From the NCBI GenBank assembly GCA_016932135.1, contig JAFGDJ010000212.1, forward strand, positions 1 to 52,612: DNA of 52,612 nt. The letters are read 5' to 3'. Position 1 is the stretch's first letter, and every line of letters begins with the position of its first letter. Under the pieces are notes generated by a model. The model worked only from the letters and a program-made list of their open reading frames with translations. It did no database searches and was not told where the DNA came from. The DNA comes from Spirochaetales bacterium. Lineage in GTDB: Bacteria > Spirochaetota > Spirochaetia > JAFGDJ01. A program made the position numbers and the translations under genes. Below are positions 36,532-45,737 of this stretch, piece by piece.

Positions 36532-38226
36532 ATGAAGAATACACCCCTGATTGTACAGAGCGACGGCAGCCTTCTTCTGGACGTCCATGCCGAAGGTTTC
36601 GAAGAGGCCCGGGCGGACATTTCCCCTTTCGCGGAGCTGGAAAAGTCGCCGGAGCATATCCATACCTACCGGATCACTTCCCTTTCCCTCTGGAACGCTT
36701 CCTCCGCCGGAATAACCGGTGAAAAGGTTCTTCACACCCTGGAAGAGTGGTCCCGCTACGAGGTCCCCGATAACATCTCTTTTCTCGTGAAAGAAACCAT
36801 GGCTCGTTTCGGCGTTGTTACCCTGGTTCCGGGAGAAAAGGCAGGAGTCTTTCAGCTAAAGGTGGCCGAGGCGGCGGTAAGAAAGGAACTGGAGCATAAC
36901 AGGAAGCTGACGGCTTACCTGACCCCTGAAGGGGACGGCTATACCCTCCCCCTGATTCACCGGGGCACGGTGAAACAACTGCTCCTGGAAGCGGGATATC
37001 CGGCGGACGACCGGATACCCCTTACCACCGGAGATCCCCTGTCCTTCAGCCTTCGCGAAGAAACCCTGCAGGGAGAGGCCTTTTCCTTAAGGGATTACCA
37101 GGAAGACGCCGTTCGAGCCTTTATCGGCGGCGGGCGCCCGGGAACGGGGTACGGGGTGCTAGTGCTGCCCTGCGGAGCGGGGAAGACCCTGGTGGGAATG
37201 AAAGTGATGGAGCAGCTTTCCACCCACACCCTGATCCTGGCCACCAACGTGACGGCGGTTCACCAATGGATTGACGAACTGCTGTCAAGAACCACCTTGA
37301 AAGAGGAAGAGATCGGCGAATATACCGGTTCCAAAAAAGAAATACGCCCGGTTACCATAGCCACCTACCAGGTGCTTACATGGAGACCCGACCGGGAGGG
37401 GGATTTTCCCCATTTCAAGATCTTCAGCGAGAGGAACTGGGGGCTGATTATCTACGATGAGGTGCATCTGCTGCCGGCCCCGGTCTTCCGTATTACCGCG
37501 GAAATTCAGGGAATTCATCGACTGGGACTGACAGCCACCTTGATCCGGGAAGACGGGAAGGAAGGGGATGTCTTTTCGCTGGTGGGACCGAAGCGGTTCG
37601 ACGTTCCCTGGAAAGAGCTGGAATCCAAGGGGTGGATCGCCGAGGCCTATTGCCGGGAAATCCGGGTATCCCTGCCGGAAAAGCTGAAAATCGCCTATGC
37701 CCTGGCGGATAAGCGAGGGAAATTCCGCCTGGCCTCGGAGAACCCTTTAAAAAACCTGATCGCCAAACATATTATCGCCAACCGCCGGGAAGACTCCATC
37801 CTGGTGATCGGTCAATACCTGGACCAATTGAAAAGCATAGCCCAGGAGCTCAAAGCCCCCCTTATCACCGGCAGCACACCCAACGCTCGCCGAGAAGAGA
37901 TCTACAGCCAGTTCCGCCGGGGAAAAGTACCGGTGCTGGTGGTATCCAAGGTGGCAAACTATTCCATCGACCTGCCCGACGCCTCGGTGGCCATCCAGAT
38001 CTCCGGAACCTTCGGATCACGGCAGGAGGAAGCGCAACGGCTGGGCAGAATTCTCAGGCCGAAGGAAAAAAACTCCTGGTTCTACTCTTTGACCACCCGT
38101 TTCTCGGAAGAGGAACACTACGCCATGAAACGTCAGCAGTTTCTCACCGAGCAAGGCTATAAATACCATATCGATGTGTGGGAAGACTCGGAGGACCTGG
38201 AAGAACCTGCGGAAAACCGATTTTAA
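36532..38226 (+). CDS. XPB/Rad25-type DNA helicase, 564 aa
   Basis: Superfamily-2 DNA helicase like the nucleotide-excision repair helicase XPB. The start PLIVQSDGSLLLDVHAEGFEEARADI matches mycobacterial XPB, hence ATG at 36532, not 36478. Motifs: Walker A PCGAGKTLVG (about 211-220), DEVH box (about 309-312), the RED motif in TLIREDGKEGD, and motif VI QRLGRILRPK. Damage-binding N-terminal domain about 1-180. A partner gene follows (see next). It may act in repair or recombination. Confidence 0.9.
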   Translation: MKNTPLIVQSDGSLLLDVHAEGFEEARADISPFAELEKSPEHIHTYRITSLSLWNASSAGITGEKVLHTLEEWSRYEVPDNISFLVKETMARFGVVTLVPGEKAGVFQLKVAEAAVRKELEHNRKLTAYLTPEGDGYTLPLIHRGTVKQLLLEAGYPADDRIPLTTGDPLSFSLREETLQGEAFSLRDYQEDAVRAFIGGGRPGTGYGVLVLPCGAGKTLVGMKVMEQLSTHTLILATNVTAVHQWIDELLSRTTLKEEEIGEYTGSKKEIRPVTIATYQVLTWRPDREGDFPHFKIFSERNWGLIIYDEVHLLPAPVFRITAEIQGIHRLGLTATLIREDGKEGDVFSLVGPKRFDVPWKELESKGWIAEAYCREIRVSLPEKLKIAYALADKRGKFRLASENPLKNLIAKHIIANRREDSILVIGQYLDQLKSIAQELKAPLITGSTPNARREEIYSQFRRGKVPVLVVSKVANYSIDLPDASVAIQISGTFGSRQEEAQRLGRILRPKEKNSWFYSLTTRFSEEEHYAMKRQQFLTEQGYKYHIDVWEDSEDLEEPAENRF

Positions 38227-38252
38227 AAATTCTTTACTCCCCTTCTGCCTTC

Positions 38253-38281
38253 TTGAAGGAAAAGCTCCTTTGTTGTATGCT
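38253..38281 (+). promoter_or_regulatory. possible promoter of the XPB partner gene
   Basis: TTGAAG (38253-38258), 17 nt, TATGCT (38276-38281). The gene therefore may be transcribed separately from the XPB gene as well as with it. Confidence 0.5.
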
Positions 38282-38313
38282 GTTCTGTTACGCCATCCCG
38301 GAGGAAAAACCTT

Positions 38314-40305
38314 ATGGTCGATGATCCTGACGAAGCCTGGAAATCCTCACTGCTGACCCTGCCGGACCAGGTCTTCTTCACCTTGATGAGGAATTATCTG
38401 GGGGGTATCACCACTCCCTTTAACAAACATGACCTCATAGAGAAGCTGACGGTCTTCATGAGAAAAGAAACCATTCAGGAACGGATTATCAGCCTGCTGG
38501 ACGAGAAGGACCGGTTGATCATTAGCCTGGTCTGCGCTCTGGATTCGGTATCTCGAGAGAATTTATATCGGATCACGGCGCATCGCTTTTCCTACGGTTC
38601 GTTTCTCCACCTTTTGGCTTCCCTGCAGGAACGCCTGCTGCTTTACACCTGGGGTTTCCAGGAGACCTTGTATGTACGAATAAACCCCCTTCTGAAACAG
38701 ATACTGGAGAACCGGGTAGCGGGCTTTCCTTCCATCTTTCGCTGTCGGACCGTTGTGACACCGAAATCCCGGGTACCCTGGAGTGAAGGCTTTATTACTG
38801 CCCTGCTGGCCTATGTGCACTGGAGTCCCCAGGCCTTTGAGAGCGACGGAAGTCTTAAAAAGCGCGCTCAAGGGAGCTTTGAAACGGTATTCCCGGGGAT
38901 GCCGGGTAAAACGGTAAAAACCCTGATGGAGGCTCTCCTTTCGCTGCATCTGGTCTACCGACACAATGAACGGTTTCATTTCAGACCGGAGGTTTATCAG
39001 GATTTCCTCCTCCTGCCGGAGGTAAGGCGTAAACAACTCTTCGGCGCCGCCTTTGTCTTTCCCGGAGCCGGTAACCCGGACGAAAGAGAGGCTTCCCGGA
39101 GGGTGTACCACCGTCTGACCACCTCTTTTCCCGATAAAACGGCGGTACACCCGGAAGATTTTAAATCTTATTTACTTACCTGCGGACTTTTCGAGGATCT
39201 TCACCGGGATATGGAAGAAGAAGGGAAAAACCTTTTTTTCCTGGGGGCTTTCCAGAAGGGGAAGGACGGCTGGGTATCCTTTAACCCCGGATTCCGGGAG
39301 TGGATGGGGATCTTCGATCAGGAAGCCGCTGTGTTTCAGGCGAATTTCGACCTTCTTCTACCAGAACACCCCAGGATTCAAGGCCTGGCCTTTGTGCCGG
39401 TCCTCTTTCATCCTGTTCGCTGTGACCGGGCGGCGGAATTCCGTCTGGACCAGGACAGCTTTGTTTCTTTTCTCGATCATGGAGGAACCGCTGAAAAAGC
39501 GGTCGCGGCCTTGTCGGAGCTGACGGCCCATCCTCTCCCGCCCCACGGTGCCACCACTCTGCGGCTTTGGGAGGAAAAATACAGAAGTCTGAGCTTCTAT
39601 TCCGGGAGGATCGTTCGGGTAACCACGGACCTGGCTCCTTTTCTCGATCACTCGCCGGCTTTTCAGGCTCTTGTCAGGGAAACCCTGGCTCCGGGGCTTT
39701 ACTTCCTGGGTGAGGTATCGGAAGAATCCCTGCGAGAGGCTCTAAAAGCAGCGGGGATACATCATCCTCCGGCGCCCCCCTCGACGGTCACCTTGTCATC
39801 CCGCCAGATGCCGGTCTTCCAGGTTGACACGTCCTCTTCTCCCGAAAATCCACTGTTCGAGGCTGCCTGCCCCGAGATAGTACCGTCCCGGGGACGGCCT
39901 CCCTTTCTGGAAGATCTGAAACATTCTCTGCAGGAAAAGAAACTGCTGCAGCCCCTGCACAAGGAGTACCTTCACCGGATAAAAAGGCGGCTTATTCTGG
40001 ATGAAAGCCAGCTCTCCCGGGACCTGGATGCTCCGGGGCAGAAAGAAGCCCGGGGCTTAGATTTTCCGGGAAAACTTCGCCTTATCCAGGAAGCTTTAAA
40101 TCGAACGAACACGCTGCTGGAGATTCCTCTGGAGGCAGGGTCGGAAGAAACGATGATTCTGCAGCCTTTGACCCTGAAAAAGCAAGACAATGAAGAGGTG
40201 CTGCTGGCTTTGATCCTGCCGGAGGGAGAAGAAAGGGAATTCCCCGTAAAGAGATTCCCCCGCATCCGCCTTTTATCCGGATACCTGGTACCCTTGAACG
40301 GTTAA
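38314..40305 (+). CDS. XPB-associated helical/winged-helix protein, 663 aa
   Basis: A long protein with repeated short helices, no signal peptide and no membrane segment. The N-terminal 200 residues look like tandem winged helix units (LLDEKDRLIISLVCALDSVSRENLYRI, then SFLHLLASLQERLLLY). It resembles in position and build the helicase-family partner gene found beside XPB in mycobacteria; in archaea the partner is the nuclease Bax1, but I see no nuclease motif. It follows the XPB stop by 87 nt. GGAGG precedes the ATG. Role: XPB loading or regulation, by inference. Confidence 0.6.
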   Translation: MVDDPDEAWKSSLLTLPDQVFFTLMRNYLGGITTPFNKHDLIEKLTVFMRKETIQERIISLLDEKDRLIISLVCALDSVSRENLYRITAHRFSYGSFLHLLASLQERLLLYTWGFQETLYVRINPLLKQILENRVAGFPSIFRCRTVVTPKSRVPWSEGFITALLAYVHWSPQAFESDGSLKKRAQGSFETVFPGMPGKTVKTLMEALLSLHLVYRHNERFHFRPEVYQDFLLLPEVRRKQLFGAAFVFPGAGNPDEREASRRVYHRLTTSFPDKTAVHPEDFKSYLLTCGLFEDLHRDMEEEGKNLFFLGAFQKGKDGWVSFNPGFREWMGIFDQEAAVFQANFDLLLPEHPRIQGLAFVPVLFHPVRCDRAAEFRLDQDSFVSFLDHGGTAEKAVAALSELTAHPLPPHGATTLRLWEEKYRSLSFYSGRIVRVTTDLAPFLDHSPAFQALVRETLAPGLYFLGEVSEESLREALKAAGIHHPPAPPSTVTLSSRQMPVFQVDTSSSPENPLFEAACPEIVPSRGRPPFLEDLKHSLQEKKLLQPLHKEYLHRIKRRLILDESQLSRDLDAPGQKEARGLDFPGKLRLIQEALNRTNTLLEIPLEAGSEETMILQPLTLKKQDNEEVLLALILPEGEEREFPVKRFPRIRLLSGYLVPLNG

Positions 40306-41747
40306 AGATCCGGCGGGTATTCACGACCGGTGAAAAGGCGGAACTGAAGCACCCCCTGAGCCTTCAACATAGCCAGGCCGTTCATGGTTCTGCAACCCGC
40401 TTCCCGGGCTCTGCGGAGAAAACGGGTTTCTTCCGGATAGTAGATGATATCCACCACGGCCTCACGGCCGCTGAACCGGTAGTCCGGCGCCGGGTCACTT
40501 TCCTCATGGGGATGCATTCCCACACCGGTGGCTTGAATAATCAAAGGGTAATCCCCCTCCCGATGGAAATCCCGCAAGGAACCCCAGGAACAACCATACT
40601 TCTCGGCGCATTGGAGGGCTTTTTCCGTGGTTCGATTGTACACCGTTACATCGGCCCCCCGACTTACCAGGCCGTAGACAATCGCTCCGGCCGCTCCCCC
40701 CGCCCCAAGAACGGCGGTTTTTACGGAAGAAAGACCCCGGGGGAACCAGGAGTCCAGGGAGAAAAGAAACCCCTCCACATCGGTATTGCAGCCCCACCAC
40801 CGATCCCCCCGACGGACCACGGTGTTACAGGATTTCACCGCGGCAACCCCTTCGGTCATCTCATGGAGAAAGGGAAGAACGGCGTTTTTAAAGGGCATGG
40901 TAACCGAAAAACCCCGGATATCCAGCTCCCGGGATAGGCGGAAGAAGGCCTCCGGATCATCCGTGGGGAAAGGCAGATACACGGCTTTCATACCGATGAC
41001 TGAGAATCCGGGGTTGTGAATGGCCGGGGACTTGCTGTGCATCACCGGGTTTCCGATGATTCCGAACACCGCGGTCTCCCGGTCAATCTCCCGGACCCGG
41101 TACAGTTCATCCATAACTTCGACTGGAAACTCATCCTCTCTGTCCGCCGTCACCGCAGCGGTGCAGTAGGTGAAAGCCGCTCCCAGTTTCCCGGCGAGGA
41201 TCCGCGCGGGTGAACCGAAAGCCCCCTCCCCCAGGAGCAGGTATTCATCAATCCCCTCCAGCCGACGGCTCAAGGTCAGCAACTCTTCCTGCTCCCTGGA
41301 GGTTTCTAAGCCCATGACAACCCGGGGGATCTCTCCCCTATCAGCCCGGTCTTTCATCAGAGCCGGAAGTTCCGGAGGAATTTTCCCGCGGCAGTAAAAC
41401 GAGCGGATAATCCGCGTTCCCTTGGCCCGCCCTTGTTCCTCCAGACCCGTGTCCAGGCAGTCGGATTCCAGGTCCAGGTAAGCGTATGAGCCTTTCAAAC
41501 CTTCTTCCAGCAGACTCAGCCTCGTCGGTTCATCGGAGGTACATCCGCCGCCCTCCCGGGCTCTGCGGCATGACAGGATCGCCGGTACGTCCAGCCTCGC
41601 GGGAAAGGAGGCAAGCTCTTCCCGCTGATCCTCCTGAAGATAATCCGCCCTGATCTCCGCCAGGTCGAAATGCCCCTTCAGCTCTTTGAGCAGGGCGATA
41701 TTCTCACCCAGGGTTTTTCCCTGTAAAGAAAGACAAAGAGGAATCAT
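40302..41747 (-). CDS. aroDE: bifunctional 3-dehydroquinate dehydratase (degenerate) / shikimate dehydrogenase
   Basis: Shikimate-pathway fusion. Residues 1-200 resemble type I dehydroquinate dehydratase, keeping EIR (31-33) and CRRAREGG, but the catalytic His is Tyr118 (IIRSFYCR) and the Schiff-base Lys is Arg142 (IPRVVMG), so this half is probably inactive. Residues 226-481 are shikimate dehydrogenase with all key residues: Ser238/Ser240 (SKS), Lys287 (TMPFKN), Asn308, Asp323 (NTD) and a GAGGAAGA Rossmann loop. ATG at 41747 overlaps the preceding stop as TGATG. Both steps sit upstream of aroK in the pathway. Confidence 0.88.
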   Translation of the reverse strand: MIPLCLSLQGKTLGENIALLKELKGHFDLAEIRADYLQEDQREELASFPARLDVPAILSCRRAREGGGCTSDEPTRLSLLEEGLKGSYAYLDLESDCLDTGLEEQGRAKGTRIIRSFYCRGKIPPELPALMKDRADRGEIPRVVMGLETSREQEELLTLSRRLEGIDEYLLLGEGAFGSPARILAGKLGAAFTYCTAAVTADREDEFPVEVMDELYRVREIDRETAVFGIIGNPVMHSKSPAIHNPGFSVIGMKAVYLPFPTDDPEAFFRLSRELDIRGFSVTMPFKNAVLPFLHEMTEGVAAVKSCNTVVRRGDRWWGCNTDVEGFLFSLDSWFPRGLSSVKTAVLGAGGAAGAIVYGLVSRGADVTVYNRTTEKALQCAEKYGCSWGSLRDFHREGDYPLIIQATGVGMHPHEESDPAPDYRFSGREAVVDIIYYPEETRFLRRAREAGCRTMNGLAMLKAQGVLQFRLFTGREYPPDL

Positions 41748-42184
41748 CAAAAATCCGCCCTGTACAGATACAGATCGACCACGACCCCGTCCTTCACCAG
41801 AACCCGCAGACGGACGGGGAAACCGGAATCCGGCAGGTTGAAGACCAGGGAATCCTCCGTTTCACCGAAGGGTTCTCCCAACAGCTCTTCCAGGGAATCC
41901 ACCGGCTCTCCGATGCTCACCCCCGCCAGGGTTCCTTGAGAACGGACCCGTACCTGCCATACCCGGTTCTGAAAAAGAAACAGGGAATAATCCTCACCGT
42001 AACGGAAGACCAGGTCATCCTGCCAGGGTTCATCGCCTCGCAGGGGAAAGACCTCCGTGGGAACACCGCAGGTGTTCCAAAGGGTTGCAAGGTCAAACCC
42101 GAGATAGGCCGCCGGGTCACCCTCCGCGGACAAAAAGCCGGAGATAAAAAGAAGAAGCATAAACAAAAGAGATAGTTTTCTCAT
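41747..42184 (-). CDS. small secreted protein, 145 aa
   Basis: A signal peptide (MRKLSLLFMLLLFISGFLSA) is followed by a soluble beta-rich domain with repeated strands (VWQVRVRSQG, PVRLRVLVKDGVVVDLYLYR). I do not recognise a family. The start codon at 42184 follows a TTGCAA/TACAAT promoter by 6 nt. Its stop overlaps the aroDE start by one base (TGATG), so aroDE is translationally coupled to it. Confidence 0.65.
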   Translation of the reverse strand: MRKLSLLFMLLLFISGFLSAEGDPAAYLGFDLATLWNTCGVPTEVFPLRGDEPWQDDLVFRYGEDYSLFLFQNRVWQVRVRSQGTLAGVSIGEPVDSLEELLGEPFGETEDSLVFNLPDSGFPVRLRVLVKDGVVVDLYLYRADF

Positions 42185-42190
42185 GGCGGC

Positions 42191-42220
42191 ATTGTATAAA
42201 GAAAAAGGATTCCGTTGCAA
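42191..42220 (-). promoter_or_regulatory. promoter of the secreted-protein/aroDE operon, probably leaderless
   Basis: Minus strand: TTGCAA (42220-42215), 18 nt, TACAAT (42196-42191), then GCCGCC and ATG: 6 nt to the start codon, no ribosome site. Confidence 0.7.
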
Positions 42221-42234
42221 CCGACAGGCCGGGT

Positions 42235-43896
42235 CTATCTGGCCAGCTCTTCAATCTTCCGGTAGCTGCTTCGTATATCCGGGTCGTTGGGGTTGAGCAT
42301 ATAGGCTTGATTGATATAGCGGAAGGCCTTTCGATAATCCTCCAGTTCGACATACAGATCCGCCAGGGCGGAGAGGGCATCCAGATTATGCAGATTCTCC
42401 AACAGAGCGGAGCGAAGAGCATCCAGCCGGCGGGGAGTATCCGTGAGGATCCTGGAAAGGATATAAAATAGAGTGCTGCGGGTCGTGCTATCGGTTTCCT
42501 CGGCCAGGGCTTTTAGACATTCCTCCTCAGCCATGACTCGCTGGCCGGTCTCTAGGAGGCTTTCAATATAGAGAATCCTTATCCTTCGATCCTCGGGCTG
42601 ACGGTTGTGGAGAATTTCGCTGTACTCCAGGGTTTTTTCCCAATTTTCCAATAAGCGGTACAACTCCGCTGCGGTTCTGAGGGTATCGTTGCTTTCATCC
42701 AACCTCAGAAGTCTCACTGTGTATTCTTCGGCTTTCTCCAGGTTCCCCCTGTCCAGGGAGTCCCGGATAAGAATCCTGAGACTGGGAACATGTTCCGGGG
42801 TATTTTCCAGCTTGGCTTCCAGGTAGCGCCGGGCCTCCTCATACTTCCCCGCCGCGATGAGTACCTCCCCGTATAATCCTGACAGCCGGTCCGAGGTGCC
42901 GTATTTTTTCAAGGCACCTTCGAGAAAAATCGCCGCCTCGTCGTATTGTTCCTGTTTAAAAAGGATTCTTCCTTTCAGGTACACAATATCCTCGTTCTCC
43001 GGCATCTTTTTTTCCACAATGAGCAATATCCTTCTGGCCTGCTCGACATTCCCCTGGGCTTCCAGAATCTTAACCCGCAGAAGAAGATAGGGAGGGTGCT
43101 CGATCCGGATCCTCAGGGCTTCGGTGATAAAATCCAGGGCTTCGGTGTAACGCCCCTGAAGAAAACAAGCCTGGGAACGGAGATACAGGTATTCGGCGTT
43201 TTCGGCGAGTTCTTCGGACCAGGTTTCCAGTCGTTTTTCCGCCTCAGCCGGTTCTCCGGTTTGAAAAGCTGCCCGGGCCCACCCCAGATCGGCGGGATAA
43301 CAGGATGAGTCTCTTTCCAGGGCTTTGGTGTAGTACTCCTGGGCTTTATCCCATAATTTCTGCTTCTCCCGGATAATACCGAGAAGGTAGGGCGGCAGGA
43401 CCGAACGAGTATCCAGGCTCTCGGCTTGCAGGAGGTTTTCCTCGCACTGCTCAAGAACCACCGGGTCGGAAGTAAAGAGGCTGGATAAGGGGGGAATAAT
43501 AAGGGTGAGAAAGGAAACATCTTCCTGCCTCACCTGGGGGAATTGTCCCTTTCTGACGGTCTCCAGCAAGGGAGCATACAAGCTTCCCGGAGGCATGGGA
43601 ACGGAAGGCAACCCGGAGGATAGTTCCGGGTAGAGAATCTGAAAGAGCGCCACGGTAAGGTGCCTCAGTTCCAGACCTTCTTCCGAAGTCCCCACCTCGT
43701 TGACCCCCAGGCCGTCCAAGGCCCGCTTCAGAGACCGGGGGGAACAAATACCGATCTCCCGAAGAATTTCATCGGAGAACCGGGTCTCCGCTTGAGGACT
43801 CGTATCGGAGCTTTCAGGCGGCTCTTCCGCCGGCGGGGCCGTTGCGCAGGCTGATATCAGAATGGCGAGCACCAGGGCTGTCGCTGTTTTTTTCAC
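42235..43896 (-). CDS. TPR-repeat lipoprotein, 553 aa
   Basis: The signal peptide ends in a lipobox (LISACA, Cys17). After a Pro/Glu-rich linker and an unknown region (to about 170), at least eight tetratricopeptide-like helix pairs follow to the end, for example KLWDKAQEYYTKALERD, GRYTEALDFITEAL, EQYDEAAIFLEGAL, GKYEEARRYLEAKL and EDYRKAFRYINQAYMLNPND. TPR lipoproteins of this size often act as envelope assembly or scaffold factors. It follows the LiaF-like gene with a 4-nt overlap. Confidence 0.8.
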   Translation of the reverse strand: MKKTATALVLAILISACATAPPAEEPPESSDTSPQAETRFSDEILREIGICSPRSLKRALDGLGVNEVGTSEEGLELRHLTVALFQILYPELSSGLPSVPMPPGSLYAPLLETVRKGQFPQVRQEDVSFLTLIIPPLSSLFTSDPVVLEQCEENLLQAESLDTRSVLPPYLLGIIREKQKLWDKAQEYYTKALERDSSCYPADLGWARAAFQTGEPAEAEKRLETWSEELAENAEYLYLRSQACFLQGRYTEALDFITEALRIRIEHPPYLLLRVKILEAQGNVEQARRILLIVEKKMPENEDIVYLKGRILFKQEQYDEAAIFLEGALKKYGTSDRLSGLYGEVLIAAGKYEEARRYLEAKLENTPEHVPSLRILIRDSLDRGNLEKAEEYTVRLLRLDESNDTLRTAAELYRLLENWEKTLEYSEILHNRQPEDRRIRILYIESLLETGQRVMAEEECLKALAEETDSTTRSTLFYILSRILTDTPRRLDALRSALLENLHNLDALSALADLYVELEDYRKAFRYINQAYMLNPNDPDIRSSYRKIEELAR

Positions 43897-44444
43897 TGAT
43901 GGTGATTATTTCCTTTCTTATCCAGATAGCGACCGCCTATATAGACCACCAGAAGAATAATACCCAGGATAATGATAAGAACCGGCCACCAAAGGGACAC
44001 AAAACCGGTGAGAGATCGATTCGTTAATCCCAGGCTGAAAGGGAGGAAGGAAACGGCCAGGAGAATAACGGTAATACCCGAGATAATAAAGGAAAGCCGC
44101 CGGTAGCCTCTCTTCCTTCCCGCGTAGGGGAAAAAGGCAATTCCCGTGATCATCATAAACACAGGCCAGATCATCCCCAGGGTGCTTTCCGAGAGAAACC
44201 GTTCCTTTAAAATCACAAATATACCGACCAAGCTGATTATGACCCCGGGGAAGATGTATATATCCGGCCCCCCCTTGAAAAAGGTGACATAGAGAAGAAA
44301 CAGGCCTAAGAGAATCAGTGGAACAGGCCAGAGGCGTCCAAAACTGGACAGGAATCCGGAGGTCCATAATAAAAAGGAACCGCCTAAAAGTATGAAGAGA
44401 ACACTGAGAATGAGGGTTGTATTGTTTTTATCATTTTTCATCAT
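43893..44444 (-). CDS. LiaF-like membrane protein (DUF5668-type), about 183 aa
   Basis: Four to five membrane helices: ILSVLFILLGGSFLLW, LWPVPLILLGLFLLYVTFF, ISLVGIFVIL, MIWPVFMMITGIAFF and IILGIILLVVYIG, a pattern shared by LiaF/LiaI-type membrane stress proteins. The start is one of two adjacent ATGs at 44444/44441, after a weak AGG. It overlaps the TPR lipoprotein start by 4 nt. Confidence 0.65.
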   Translation of the reverse strand: MMKNDKNNTTLILSVLFILLGGSFLLWTSGFLSSFGRLWPVPLILLGLFLLYVTFFKGGPDIYIFPGVIISLVGIFVILKERFLSESTLGMIWPVFMMITGIAFFPYAGRKRGYRRLSFIISGITVILLAVSFLPFSLGLTNRSLTGFVSLWWPVLIIILGIILLVVYIGGRYLDKKGNNHHQ

Positions 44445-44574
44445 TATAGCCTGTGTTATCTCATTAATGTTATCGGCAGAAGAACCTTTAACCTCTGCAT
44501 GATAAGGATATATTTCGAGTCTACCAAATACTACCCTCCGGTGCAACTGTCTCCTATAGACCGGTTAACTCCTC

Positions 44575-44586
44575 TTATGGTAGCAT
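44575..44586 (+). promoter_or_regulatory. extended -10 promoter of the 379-aa lipoprotein, probably leaderless
   Basis: TGGTAGCAT (hexamer 44581-44586) with no clear -35 box, then GGGCCG and ATG: 6 nt to the start codon, no ribosome site. Confidence 0.5.
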
Positions 44587-44592
44587 GGGCCG

Positions 44593-45732
44593 ATGAATCG
44601 ACCGAAAAACCTCAGGCTTTTCCTTCTGTCCGCTTTGTTTGTTTCGCTGCTGTCGGCTTGTGAGCAGTTCTCCATACCCGATATACTGAAAAATGAGAAT
44701 CCCTATGCCTATTATCTGTCGGAAACGGGAAACGACCGGGAAGAGCTGGAGCAACTTTTTGAGCTCTATGACAGCGCCGGGGAATCCTATGAGAGCAGAT
44801 TCATTGTAATCCAACAGATCATGAAGATTCTCCACGCGGCGGGGCAGGAAAAAAAGCTCAATCTTTTTCTCACGACCTATATCGAAGAAGAGCCGGAAGA
44901 TCCTTTTAACGCTTATTATCTGCTTATCGTGGCGGAGAACTACCGGGAACAGGATGCCCTGCCCCTGGCAGTCCATTATTACGAGCGTATTATAAAAAAT
45001 TACCACGATCTGCTGGTGCAGGGAAGATCGGTCCATTATATCTGCCTGAAAAACCTGGTGACCATGGTGGAAGAACCGGAAGTCCGGGTTACCTATTACA
45101 AGGAGCTTATCGCTCGATTCAGTGAACCCGGCGGCTCCACATCCCTGGCCGACCAGGTGGACCCGGGACCTACCTACTACGCCCTGGCCGGCACCTATGA
45201 AGAGCTGGGAGAATGGGACCTGGCCATCCAGGCGTATAAAAACTTTCTCAAGTACCCGGACTGCGTGATCCCGGGGAACCCCAACGCCCAGAAGGAAATA
45301 GAAGGGCGGGTCGCCTTTTATGATTACCGGGACAAGAACTGGTCCGTGGAAAGCCTGGAAGAACTGACACAGATCATACAATACGCCATCTACCGCCGGG
45401 ACCCCAGGACCTTGAACCGCTACCGGGCCAAGGTGAATTTCTTCGCACAATCCTGGGAACAGGAGGCATCGGAAGCCAACGTGGAAGAATTCTGTTCCGA
45501 CTTCGGGCGTTTTATCACCGTTCGCCTGTATTGCGCCTCATCTCTCGATCCGGATTCCAACAACAGGGAAGCCTATCTGGAAACCTGGGGCTGGGCTTAC
45601 TATATCCGCACCTGGTATCTCTATTTCAGAAGAATCCATTTTCCCGCCAACCCGGAAATAAACGGACGCTGGGAATGGGCTGGGATTTACTTCGGAGAAA
45701 AACCTTTCGCCGGTTCCGGAGGAAAAACCTGA
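44593..45732 (+). CDS. TPR-like lipoprotein, 379 aa
   Basis: The signal peptide ends in a lipobox (SLLSAC, Cys23). Residues 40-300 are helical with TPR-like pairs (YYALAGTYEELGEWDLAIQAYKNFL is clearest, near 196-220). It is aromatic-rich towards the C-terminus. First gene of the operon with the LysM lytic transglycosylase (5-nt gap) and a small secreted protein. It may help assemble or guide the transglycosylase, an inference from operon position. Confidence 0.75.
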   Translation: MNRPKNLRLFLLSALFVSLLSACEQFSIPDILKNENPYAYYLSETGNDREELEQLFELYDSAGESYESRFIVIQQIMKILHAAGQEKKLNLFLTTYIEEEPEDPFNAYYLLIVAENYREQDALPLAVHYYERIIKNYHDLLVQGRSVHYICLKNLVTMVEEPEVRVTYYKELIARFSEPGGSTSLADQVDPGPTYYALAGTYEELGEWDLAIQAYKNFLKYPDCVIPGNPNAQKEIEGRVAFYDYRDKNWSVESLEELTQIIQYAIYRRDPRTLNRYRAKVNFFAQSWEQEASEANVEEFCSDFGRFITVRLYCASSLDPDSNNREAYLETWGWAYYIRTWYLYFRRIHFPANPEINGRWEWAGIYFGEKPFAGSGGKT

Positions 45733-45737
45733 AAGGG

